From: Cymbidium sinense
Lineage: Eukaryota; Streptophyta; Magnoliopsida; Asparagales; Orchidaceae
Length of the DNA stretch: 64,000 nucleotides
Assembly: GCA_021442155.1 (NCBI GenBank)
Contig: CM038222.1
Coordinates: 53,749,352-53,813,351, forward strand
Direction: 5' to 3'
The translations under genes were made by a program, and so were the position numbers. Below the pieces are notes generated by a model. That model searched no databases. It saw only the letters and a list, made by a program, of their open reading frames with translations, and was not told where the DNA came from. This document shows, piece by piece, positions 1 to 9,815 of this stretch; the first letter of the stretch is position 1; each line of letters opens with the position of its first letter.

Positions 1-27
1 CAAAATTTTTTCAAAACATATTTGGAA

Positions 28-1135
28 CTTCATTCTAGCATATCCCATTTGCTAGAATGAAGTCTCCCTTATCCAAAAACAAATATTTGAAACACACTTT
101 TGGAATTTCATTTAGCATACTCAAATTTGCTAAAGTAAAATGTCCATTCCACAAAATTGTCAAAAACACTTTTGGAACTTCATTTTAGCATACCATATTT
201 GATAAAGTGAAGTCTCCATTTCAATTAAAATCAAAATCAATATCAAAAGAAACACATTAGGACTCCCTTAGCATACTTAAATTTGCTAAGAATCCTACTT
301 TTCAAAACCAAATCAAAATTAAAAAAACACATTATGACTCCCTTAGCATACTTAAATTTGCTAAGGATCCTACTTTTCAAAACCAAATCAAAACAAAAAG
401 AAACACATTAGGACTCCCTTAGACAACTTAAATTTGCTAAGGATCCTACTTTTCAAAATCAAATCAAAATCAAAAGAAATACATTAGGACTCCATTAGCA
501 TACTTAAATTTGCTAAGGATCCTACTTTTCAAAATCAAATCAAAATCAAAAGAAACATATTAGGATTCCCTTAGCATACTAAAATTTGTTAAGGATCCTA
601 CTTTTCAAAATCTAATTAAAAGCAAAAGAAACACATTAGGATTTTCTTAGCATACTCAAATTTGCTAAGAATCCTATTTTCAAAAAATTTCAAAAACAAA
701 ACACACTTGGATTTTCTCATTTAGCATATTCAAATTTGCTAAATGAGAATTCAATTTTCAAATCACAAAATGATTCACAAAACAAAGCAAAGAAAGAAAC
801 AAAAAGAAGAAATTGTTTTCAAACATCTCACTTAGCATACCCAAATTTGCTAAGTGAGTAAATTCCAAAAATCTCAAATCCAAAACAAAAGCAAATTGAC
901 CCTTTACTTTAACATACCCAAATTTGTTAAATAAAAGGTCCTCAAAATCAAAATTAAAATTCAAATATGAACCTATGGAAGCATCCCTTAAAAAAAAAAT
1001 ATTTGAACCCATTTTCAACATATCCAAATTTGTTAAAAGTGGATTTTCCATCTAAAAAATTTCTCTTTCCAATCAAACCTTGAAATATATTCCAAATCAT
1101 TTGAGCTCGACTTAACATTTCCAAAATGTTGAGTA
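28..1135 (+). repeat. Leader hairpin array, copy 1 (about 14 units)
   Basis: About 14 imperfect units spaced 70-110 bp apart each hold a short palindrome around a loop close to TACCCAAATT. The first is a perfect 13-bp stem (28-40 with 50-62, 9-nt loop). Others are 13 bp (714-726 with 737-749) and 11 bp (827-837 with 848-858). Stem bases vary between units but pairing is mostly kept. Units at 240-620 share a GGATCC-flanked form (TTAGCA...TGCTAA), and those near the right end use TTAACA...TGTTAA. The array sits between the off-window PBS and ORF1, as in copies 2 and 3. It reads as non-coding leader RNA. Confidence 0.9.
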
Positions 1136-1247
1136 TGGGTTCAAATTCTAAATTCAAAACTCAAAATCAACTAGAATCTGATTCAAATTTATTTTCAACA
1201 TTGTAGATTCTCGTTCAACAATAGTGAGTTAGTTTGGGTTGATAGAA
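1136..1247 (+). other. Leader end upstream of ORF1, copy 1
   Basis: AT-rich stretch joining the hairpin array to ORF1. It contains the decayed equivalent of the ATGCAG start seen in copies 2 and 3, but no usable ATG in frame. Nothing else is recognisable. Confidence 0.5.
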
Positions 1248-2460
1248 ATGGTCATGTAAATATATTTTCACCTTTCCCCACGGATGGACTTGGCCTTAAA
1301 TTAGTCGTCCCGCTTTGATTACCCACCTCATTCATTTGGATGGGGTTTTGAGAGAGGACACTGAGGAACTCCCTCACCACTATTAGTAGACAGCGCGTAA
1401 GCGGTCATTCATTGATATGCCCTCAAACTCTAATATTCCCTCACTAAAGAGGAAGGTATAGATGGTTCCTACGCCGATCGCACGTGTCTGATAGTGCCGC
1501 ATGTGTTGTTCTGTCGCCTGTGAGCTAGCACCCACTCATTAGCACCTTCCAAGGGAAGGCTCCCGATCAGTTGTCTCCCTACTTTTGAGGTGGTCTCTTA
1601 CTACCCACCAAGACCGAGGAGAACAAAATCATGATAAGCGGTACCATACATACTCAGGACATGGTGGCAATGATCGATTGTTAGGTTGCCCCTTTTCCGT
1701 TGGTTATAGTGAACCCATTTCATCCTCTCTGGTGCGATAGAGGGTGCCGGTAGGAGGTCATATCGGCCTCCGTTCAGTCTATTGGGTTGGCTACAGACGA
1801 TCACAGTCAGGCTCAATTTGATTTGAGATCTATTTTACCCCGGCATGGGAAGCATCTTACAAGAGAGAGAGGGCTAGGAGGCATCTACAGTTCATTTCAC
1901 GGGGAGAGGTGAGGTTTAGTCACGGTCGGCTGACCTCATTGATTTTGTCGAGCTACCCACATCGATCATACAGACATCATTCTACTTACAGGGACTACCC
2001 ATCATAGGAGGAGAGCTCCTTAGAGAGGTGGTGTCTCCACCACATCCATCCACCATTGCTTCATGTTTCAGCATCTCCGTTCCAGGCCATGAAGGCCACA
2101 TCCGAGGAAAAGTGGACCATGTTGTTGATCCAACTATGGACAAGGGATCCCATCCCATCTACACCACCTACTATCTCTCCTGCTTGACCTTCTGCCCCAG
2201 TTGTGGTCCAGAAGGAATGGCGACCCCGAAGCATAGTGGTCGTCCCTTCACCATCACCACTGCAGCACGACATGGAGATGGTTATAGCGATTCTGAGAGG
2301 AAGGTGACAACTTCGGTTGCACCATGATGATAGAACCTCTAGTGTCACCCCATCGAGTTAGTGACAATCGAGTGTATATCTTCGAACAACCCTCACGGGG
2401 ATTCTCCACGAGGAGGTCCGGTGCCTCACAGTAGACAATGTTGATCCCACCACCAGTCAA
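1248..2460 (+). pseudogene. ORF1 remnant of copy 1 (function unknown)
   Basis: Collinear with the 225-codon ORF1 of copy 3 but broken by many stops and shifts. Recognisable landmarks are GMDLA near 1285, the PSK/KGRLP-like segment near 1540-1570, the TRIA..LEA-like segment near 1690, and the C-terminal part (MKATSGEK-like, then RPRSIVVVPSPSP-like) at 2080-2260. Ogre-type elements carry an extra ORF upstream of gag whose role is not established, and position and order here match it. No catalytic motif is visible. The reading is basic, Pro/Ser-rich and probably disordered. Confidence 0.6.
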
Positions 2461-2472
2461 CCAAAATCATTT

Positions 2473-4020
2473 GTGCCAGTTCTAATAGATCATTTTCTTG
2501 ATGACTTAGTAGCTCATTATTTCATGGAGAAGAAGGAGATTCTAGGATATGACTGGTCTGATGAGGAGAAGATAAACTTTGATCCCAATGAAGATTATTT
2601 ATTGAGAGACTCAGCAGGGGTTTGCATGGTAGATACCAGGGGATCCCTCCTCATAGAGCATCAGACTATAGAAGTTGTTGAGGATGAGAAAGAAGACACA
2701 TTCCACACGGTCCAACACCCCCTAGCATAAATAAAGTAGAAGGATGAAAAGATAGATAGGATGGAGAAGAGGTTCGAGGATCTGTTAGCAGTTATCTTAG
2801 CATTGCAGAACCAAGCCCCAGCATTTCATCCTACCATAGCTGAGACTAGTCAGCCAGAGTTGGTGCATGACTTGGACCCAGCCAAGACTTTACCTCTAGC
2901 AGAGCAAGGTAGCACCAGCATGCATAAGAAGGTAGTGGATAGTACCTCCATACAGGAAAAAGATATCAAGTCCATGGTTGAGCAGTAGGTGAAGGAAGCA
3001 TTGGCTTAAGCCCGAGAAGGATCATCAGTTCAAAAGGGTAGACCCTACCCAAAGGAATTTGATGCAATCCAATATCCTAAGGGTTTCGTGCCACCTTCCT
3101 TCAAGAGTTTTGATGGTAGTGGAAACCTGAGGTAGCACATCATGCATTTCAGAGCTACTTGTTGTAATGCTGGTGGCAGTGATGCTTTACTCTTTCGTCT
3201 CTTTTGTAGCTAGGGATAGCTTTGATTGGTATCTTTGAACTTCAATAGTTTAGTAAAGACTTTTTTTCTGAGTTGGAGCAACTCTTTATCAAGAGTTTCT
3301 TTGGAGCTTAATAAAGGGTCTTGTTGGCGATCTTGTTGTAGCAACAACAACACCAGTGAGTCCCTTGTTGACTACATTCTCAGATGGCATAATTTGAGTA
3401 TGAAATGAACATGACTATAAATAGCATGCCATTGAGATTCTTCTAAAGAATATTCATGGCCTGGTCGCCTTCATGCTTAAGGGTTTCACCATAAAAATCT
3501 TTGAGAAATTAATCAATAAGGCGGCTACCTTGCAAGGAGAAGCCAAACAATTACCTTCTCCACATGTACCAACAAAGCCAAAGCCATAGAAGGTATATGA
3601 GAAGAAGCTCGGGCAGTGATAGCAGTGGATAAGGGGAAGCAATAGAGCGGTTTGAGACCTCCCTGGGGTAGCCTCCCATCCACAGGCAGCCTGTGGCTAC
3701 TGCTTGCCCTCTTCTCACGACCCACGTCATGTGCTTGATACCCATTGGAGATAGGTATGGTCCTATACTCTTTTGGATAAACTTAATAAGCCTTATTCAT
3801 TTTAAGAGGAGGTAATAGAAGATCTTTAAGAATCTTTTAAGAAGAGCCATGATCTAACTTTTGCCCCACCATATGCTAGGTCATGTTTTGGAAGATTCTT
3901 CACATTTAAGGTGGCTTGAACATAGCTTCAAGAGTGCTATAGTTATCTGAAGGAATACCTTGTGGAACAACCATCCAGTTCCATTAGGGTAATCCTTGGG
4001 GACAATCCTTCAAAACCAAG
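2473..4020 (+). pseudogene. gag: gag pseudogene, copy 1
   Basis: Structural capsid/nucleocapsid region. The frame opens with LDDLVAHYFMEKKEILGYDW, then a coiled-coil-like MEKRFEDLLAVILALQNQ segment (from 2761), then the capsid core KEFDAIQYPKGF...SFKSFDGSGNLR (about 3050-3130) and CCNAGGSDALLFRL (about 3160-3200). Stops interrupt at 2728, 2986, 3009 and 3133, and the frame shifts after 3200. The 'SLVDYILRW' segment survives near 3360-3390. The CHHC knuckle expected near 3850-3880 is damaged by small deletions, so nucleic-acid binding would be lost. It is homologous to the gag of copies 2 and 3. Confidence 0.8.
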
Positions 4021-4964
4021 AAGGTTGGGATATCTCCTTATCAAAACCTCTAAGTATTCAAAAATCAAGAAACTTTCTTGCGGTGCTTGAGTCGCTCAAA
4101 CCTCAACATCAAGGAAGGTTTGCAAGTTGCTGAGCCAACTCAAGAAAAGGGCTCAATAACATGCGACAATAGCACATGTAGCCAGGATAAAGTAGGATCG
4201 AGTCCACCCTCGGTTCATCACCACATTACTACCTTGACTAGTTCTTCTTACTAGTAGACATCTTGTATCGGATGAGGGCATCAAATCCCTCACCCTCTTA
4301 CTTTACTTGATTTTACTTTGTACCTCTATCAAATCAAGAAATTGAAGAATAAAGCTAGCTTGAATTACATCTGTCACTTTTGATGGGTTGCTAATCTATT
4401 CCTAATAACTCTTCAAGTCTAACAACAACTATAATAATTTTGATCTTCCTCTTTTGATTCAAAGTTGGAATTTTCCTACTCGAATACTGTTCACCTCTTG
4501 AGATAGACTTGGAATCATCGATTTCAGGGTCCCATAGGAGAAGGTAGGTGAGCGATGTGTAGGTAGAACCTTCCTTTGCCACAAGAGATCAGTCAACCTC
4601 ATAGTGGCAGGTTCTACCTCTAGGTAGCACACAAGATAGAGGAAACAAGTCATTGGTTCAAGGATGAGAAGCCCCTCCAAGGATGCTCCATACCCTTGGA
4701 TATGCTTCTTGTGGAGGATCAGCCCGGTGGACTACAATGTCTCTCTCATCTCATCTAAGAAAGTTACCATCTAAGCTAAGCATATGATGCCCTTGTCTTA
4801 TCCAAAGAGATGAGAATCATTAATCAAGGCTCTCCTTGATCTGAGATATGCTTAGCTTCAGTGGTTGGTATTGGTGAGGAGGCACATTATTAGAAGCCAT
4901 CACTTTCAGATGAAGACCTTCTTGGGGACATGAACCTCCCTCTACATTACAATGGACATGGGGC
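4021..4964 (+). pseudogene. Gag-protease spacer, copy 1
   Basis: Collinear with the better preserved spacer of copy 2. It includes the Asn/Ser-rich stretch (NNNYNNSDLP-like, about 4410-4460) and the Tat-typical DYNV..LRKL.S.LS.YDALVLSKEMR segment (about 4730-4830). Several 1-2 nt deletions and stops shift the frame repeatedly. No enzyme motif is visible; in related elements this is a linker inside the gag-pro polyprotein. Confidence 0.65.
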
Positions 4965-5483
4965 GATTGGACTTGCTAGAGTTCTCATCGATCCAGGTGC
5001 ATGATAACATTATGAGACCCAGACCCTTATTTAAGGATTGACATCTCCACACTCCGAGGAGATTGGATGATATTGAGAGGATTCAATGAACAAGGTGAGC
5101 GGGATTTAGGTTCCATAGTGTTACCTTTGGAGATAGGTGACTAGAAGACTGAAGCCAAGTTTTACATCATTGATTCAAATACTTCATTCACTACTTTGCT
5201 CGGTAGGTCCTGGATACATCAGAACAAGATAATTCCATCCACCCTCCATCAGTGCATCAAGTTTAGGAAGGATGGGATTGAGTACTATGTTGAAGGAGAT
5301 GAAAATCCATTTTCAATTAGAGAGGTTGAGATATATAAGGATGTGACCTACTATCTTTCTCAAAACACCCTTTCTCGTGAACTTGGACAAAACTCAAATT
5401 CAAAAGAAAAAGAAAAGAAGAAAAGAAAAGAAGAAAAGAAAAAAAAAAATCAAGTGAACAAGAAAGGGGTGAAGAAGAAATAG
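4965..5483 (+). pseudogene. pro: Aspartic protease remnant plus Lys-rich tail, copy 1
   Basis: Retroviral-type aspartic protease that would cut the Gag-Pol polyprotein. The active-site loop reads V-L-I-D-P-G-A (Asp codon 4990-4992), with Pro where Ser or Thr is usual, and a deletion shifts the frame just after it. The C-terminal part is open from 5196 (LGRSWIHQNKIIPSTLHQ) through RKDGIEYYVEGDENPFS. It ends in a run of Lys/Glu codons (about 5395-5450) within a purine-only DNA stretch. All three copies share this tail. Confidence 0.75.
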
Positions 5484-6380
5484 CATATCACATTCCACCC
5501 AGTTCCATTCCATGTATGGACATGTGGGTAGGATGACAACCTCCACAGGCAAGGTAGAGCGAGAGCGGTTCGAGGTGGAAGACCCCCTGGTTGGCCATCA
5601 ACCAACAGGGGTTATGTTCTAGTTCATAGGAGTACCCATACCATTCACATAGACTTGGAATCCAGTTTGGAGGATGAGTCTAATGTGATTAGCATACCAG
5701 CCAACCCCTCTCAGCGGGTTTCATTGGAGGTGACACTCAAGCTGGACAACAATGAAGATTGGGCCTCCAGACAAAGCAAAGTATTCGAATCAAATGTATG
5801 TAAAACTATCAGGTGGTAGTTAGAAACCTTAGCTCTAACCTCACTTTCACTCGAAAAAGCTGAAGGTTTAGTAGTTAAGGAAGCCCCTAAGTTTTTCAGT
5901 GACATGAAGTCGAAGAGATTCTTTTCGGGATCATTCTCCTTAAGTCCTAAAGTTGATGTAGAACTTGAGGAGAATTCATACAAAGAATTAATGGAATTAT
6001 CGTTTTACTTTTACTCGCTTTGTGTTCATAATCTTATACAAAAAAGTTTAGTTCCTCATACATGGTCAAGCAAGTATTTTGAGAAGGCTATGGAACAATA
6101 TAGGGGAAGCATAATCAAGATTCGGGATTGATTATGGGTCTAGTCGATGATGATTCTTTACTTGGTTGTTACCAATTATTTGGAATATGATAGGTTCTTT
6201 TCACAAAACACTAATTCTTATGAGGATGTGTGTCTAGAAACCTCAGTTGGTCTCCAAATCAAAGATGCACTACTAGAATTTGAAGAGGAGATTCATTCAA
6301 TAATTGACAAGCTTAAAGAAATCAACCTCAGGACAGAAGAAAATTCACACCCTACATATATCAGTTTGTTGCAGAATGAA
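5484..6380 (+). pseudogene. PR-RT linker of pol, copy 1
   Basis: Follows the Lys-rich tract. It holds a Gly/Arg-rich patch (broken here, intact in copy 3), the conserved PAIHIDLESS.EDESNVISIPANPS motif (about 5640-5710), KVFES, and an acidic segment with LEENSYKELMELSF..YS.CVHNLIQKSLVPHTWS (5930-6070). Frames are partly open (5904-6131 and 6147-6689) but interrupted by stops and shifts. Ogre elements have an intron near this position. I see no clear splice pair here. Confidence 0.65.
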
Positions 6381-7070
6381 AAAGAAACCAATGACTTAGT
6401 TAGGCTATTGACTGAGTTTAAGGACTACTTTGCATGGAGTTATGAGAAAATGCCCAAATTATCTCATGACCTAGCAGTCTACAAACTAGCAATAGTTCCT
6501 AGTGCTATTCCTATCATGCAAGCTCCAAGATGCATGCGATTAGAAATCGAACAACATGTCATTTCTGAAGTCAAGAAATTGATCAATGCTGGTTTAATCA
6601 GGGAAGAAAAATATTCTACTTGGTTAGCGGTGTCATCCATTAAGAAGAAGAATGGCCAAATTGCATATGTGATTTGGGGACTTAAATAAGGCATGTCCTA
6701 AGGATGAGTTTCTCTTCTATACTAGAATTAATGGTGGACATTGCCTCATCTCATGTAGTTTTCTTTCATGGATGGGTCATACAATAAATCAAGATGTCTC
6801 GAAGATGAAAGAAACACTACTTTTGAACCTCGATCGAATCTTTGTTATAGGGTCATGCCTTTGGCCTTAAAATGATGGTGCTACATATGAGCCATGACTC
6901 AGATCTTCAATGAACTCATCCATCATCGGGTTGAGTGCTATGATTAATGATAGTCAAGAGCGAGAAAAAAAGGAAGACCATCTCTTTGACTTGAGTAGTT
7001 TTGAATGGTTAAGATAATATAACCTCAAAATGAATCCCCAGTGTGCATTGGGTAGCTTGAAATTCGGGTT
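6381..7070 (+). pseudogene. pol: Reverse transcriptase, copy 1 (active site lost)
   Basis: RT finger and palm. The N-terminal part is open: LTEFKDYFAWSYEKMP, then PRCMRLEIEQHVISEVKKLINAGLIREEKYSTWL and KKKNGQI (to about 6660). Downstream the frame shifts. CPKDEF is still visible near 6690-6710 and the palm repeatedly loses bases. Where copies 2 and 3 encode CYVDDLVVK, this copy reads a broken TGCTATGATTAATGA (about 6937-6951), so the two catalytic Asp are gone. It cannot be functional. Confidence 0.85.
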
Positions 7071-7089
7071 TGTTGTCCAGGAATAGAAA

Positions 7090-7780
7090 TAGATCCAGAA
7101 AAGATCAAAGTTGTCTTAGAAATGCCACCTTCTAAAAGTTCAACTCAACTCAAATCTTTCCAAGGATGGTTGGCACATTTAAGATGCTTTATTTCCAACC
7201 TATTAGGGAGATGCAAGCCATTCTCAACACTTGTCAAAAAGGATGCCAAGTTCAAGTGGGATGATAAGTGTCAGCATTCCTTTGAAGATATCAAGCAGTA
7301 TTTGGTGAAGCCACCAGTTCTAGCAGCCCCTATCTTGGGCAGGCCACTCATCCTCTACACTACTGCATTAGATGACTCTCTCGATGCTTTGTTGGCCCAA
7401 GCCAATGATGAAGGGAAGGAGAGCGCTCTCTACTACCATCATCTGATTTTTGCTAAAGTGAACTATCCACCTATTGAGAAGCATTGCCTAGCTTTGATCT
7501 TTGCCTCCCAAAAACCTATGACACTATATGCTTCCTCATAAGGTGAACTTTATTTCCAGAACCAATCCACTGTAGTATCTCATGACACGACCAACGCTAT
7601 CTGAATATTTAGCATGATGGTCCATGATCCTCTCACAGTTTGATATCACATTTGTACCCCTCAGTGTGGTAAAAGAATAGGCACTAGTGGATTTCTTAAC
7701 AGCACACCCACTTCTTGCTGATTCTCCACTTAGCGAAGATCTCCCTGATGAACAAATCTTGAACTTAGGGGAGGTTGACA
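7090..7780 (+). pseudogene. pol: RT thumb/connection and RNase H domain, copy 1
   Basis: Open for 139 codons from 7122: thumb/connection motif QLKSFQGWLAHLRCFISNLLGRC, then KKDAKFKWDDKCQHSFEDIK and LILYTTALDDSLDALLAQ..EGKESALYY, typical of the gypsy RNase H. The usual catalytic DAS pattern is not evident, in line with Tat elements where this domain has decayed as a second RNase H was added. After 7541 the frame breaks. The remains of RAVKGQALADFLA...HPLLAD follow at 7660-7730. Confidence 0.8.
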
Positions 7781-7781
7781 A

Positions 7782-8190
7782 CCGCTGATGGGAGATATAT
7801 TTTTATGGTGCAGCTTCTTTTCATAAAGGGAAGCACCATGATCTCTTCGGAAAGGCGGGTAGGAATAGTTCTCTTAACTCACCGTGATATGATGAGATTC
7901 TCATACTATCTTTTCAACCCACATAAACAAGGCGAGTATGAGGCTTTGATTGTCATGCTTAACTATGTGTGAGCATCAACATCTTTGGGGATTCTCGGTT
8001 GGTCATCAAGATTGTCGGGTCTACAAGGTTCTCAAATCAATTCATCATTACTGAGTATACCATGAAGTGTTGGCCCAAATCCCAAGTCACCATCTACAAG
8101 GTTCCTGGCGAGAGAACATAGTATGCTTTGGCCAAACTTGCAAAGAATTGGCATGAAAGATGAGTCCATTCCAATAAGGGTCCAAAATAG
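7782..8190 (+). pseudogene. pol: Archaeal-like RNase H (aRNH), copy 1
   Basis: Second RNase H, diagnostic for the Tat lineage, which would remove the RNA strand during cDNA synthesis. Pieces visible: WEIYFDGAAS-like (7788-7815), GIVLLTHRDMMRFSYYL (from about 7860), a shortened NEAEYEAL (only EYEAL kept near 7930), FGDS-like (about 7985-8000), and YKVPGERT.YALAKLAK (8093-8145). Indels between these pieces put them in different frames. Confidence 0.75.
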
Positions 8191-8329
8191 ACAAGTCTAT
8201 CCCTTATTGATGTTGAACTCATCAGAGACTTTCTCTTGAAGGGGAGGTTGTCATTGCCAAAGGACAAGGAGGCTGGATTGGAGGTAACCATCATAGACTA
8301 TTTGAACAGACAAACTACCTCAAGAAAAG
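8191..8329 (+). other. aRNH-integrase linker, copy 1
   Basis: Short degenerate linker with recognisable DESIPIRVQN and LEGEVVIAK.KE-like pieces. It is collinear with copies 2 and 3 and has no motif of its own. Confidence 0.5.
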
Positions 8330-9383
8330 TCACAAGCCCATTAGTGAAGCAGAGAGCTCTCTCCTCTCATTGATGGCACCACGCGGTCCTTTGATCAAAT
8401 GTGGTTACGTTGTTTAGATAAACACAGCCATGACATTATGAGGTACATTAGGTCTCTGAGCATCAATCCGGTCAAGATGAAGATGAAGATCAGAGACTAG
8501 GATACTGGCTTTTGATGATTACATACATGGATGTAGCTAGGAGATGCCATCGGTGTTAGGTGCAGTGTGGTCCTCACCAACCACCCAACATTCTACATTG
8601 GCATCATGGCCATTGAGTGTTGAATGCGACATTATAGGTCATCGATCCTTCTTCTTCCAAGGGTCATCATCATCCGCCTTTTCCAAGTGGAGGCAATCCC
8701 ACTTAGAGTGATCAGCATGTGCTTGATTTTTAGGAACCATATCATATATAGGTTGGTGCCTCGATAATTATATCGATAATGGTACATTCAAAAAGATCAA
8801 TAGCTTTGCTAGAAGACATAGATTGGAGATACTCCACCATCTACTACCTAGAGCAAATGGCTTAGCAAGAATTCAACAAAACTCTCATCCAAATACTAAA
8901 GACTGAACGATAACATAGTGGAATGAGAGTTGGTTGAAGCCTTGTGGGCTACCACCCATATACCAAACTCCAACTCAATACCCCATTTTCCTTAGTGTAT
9001 GGGTTGAATTCTTCCTTTAGAAGTTCAACTCCCATCACTAAGGATAGCATTGGCAAGATATCCTTCTGAGTAGAATGCAAAGTTATGGTTAGAAGAGCTC
9101 GAAGGTTTGGAGGAGAGTGCTATGGCGCCATAACCTCGAGTTGTATAAGGCCAAAATGATTCAAGCTCACAAGCTGGTGCATAGGTCTTTCCGTAGGAGA
9201 ACTTGTGTTAGTCTAAGGAGACCAAATTGTTGCCATTGAAAGATGGGAGGCAAGTTTGAACCCACTTGGGAAGGCCCTATGTCATAGAGAGGCTACCAAG
9301 GAGGATCTTATCGACTTATTGATTGTAAGGGAACACTGGTGCTTCCAATTAATAGGCTCTATTTGAAGAAATATTACCCATAA
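8330..9383 (+). pseudogene. pol: Integrase, copy 1
   Basis: Integrase that would join cDNA to host DNA. The zinc-binding part is damaged: the first CxxC Cys is visible as RCHRC-like near 8545-8560, but the HxH side is eroded. The core has lost clear DDE residues through indels, although collinear pieces remain (APHHPTFYIG-like 8580-8600, GANGLAEEFNK-like 8840-8880). The C-terminal GPY module is partial (KFEPTWEGP near 9245-9280). The ORF ends LYLKKYYP with TAA at 9381, exactly as in the other copies. Many stops are present. Confidence 0.8.
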
Positions 9384-9815
9384 AAAAACCATGTTTGAAA
9401 ATAATTCTATCATTCAACAAAAACCTGATTCCATTTCATCAAAATCTTCTCTTCTTTTGAAGCGTTGTTTGCTTGTCATGGGAATCTGCCATGATGTGTT
9501 TAGGGTACATATAAGAGTCCCCTAGTGGCGTTCTATCCCTCTTTCACAACACAAACATAAACACAATCAAACACATTTCCTAGAACTACTAGAATAGGTG
9601 TGAGAGAACCCAGAGGAATCCTATTTCAATTAGCACAACTAAATTAGGTGTGAGAGAACCCAAGCGACATCCTTTCTTAGTGGAAATTCCCGGTTGCCAT
9701 CTGTGGGACCACATCATCCAATCCCCAAGCGTGTTTAAGGTAGGTGTAAGTGAACAGAGCATCTATTCCTTTAACACAAGCACAAAATAAACACATCTTT
9801 TGTCTCGGGCTATTT
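9384..9815 (+). repeat. 3' UTR short repeats (TAGGTGTAAGAGAACCC type), copy 1
   Basis: Non-coding. Four diverged units share a core like AGGTGTGAGAGAACCCAGAGG followed by a CATCCTATCCC-like tail, starting near 9505, 9595, 9645 and 9740. The same four units occur after pol in copy 2, and reversed in copy 3. Confidence 0.75.

Noticed and set aside
1..1135. CRISPR-like regular repeats
   Set aside because: Repeats are palindromic and diverged, intervals are also similar to one another, and the context is a plant retrotransposon leader.
5484..6380. Ogre-type intron between protease and RT
   Set aside because: Copy 3 reads through from protease into the linker without needing splicing, and I see no conserved donor/acceptor pair.
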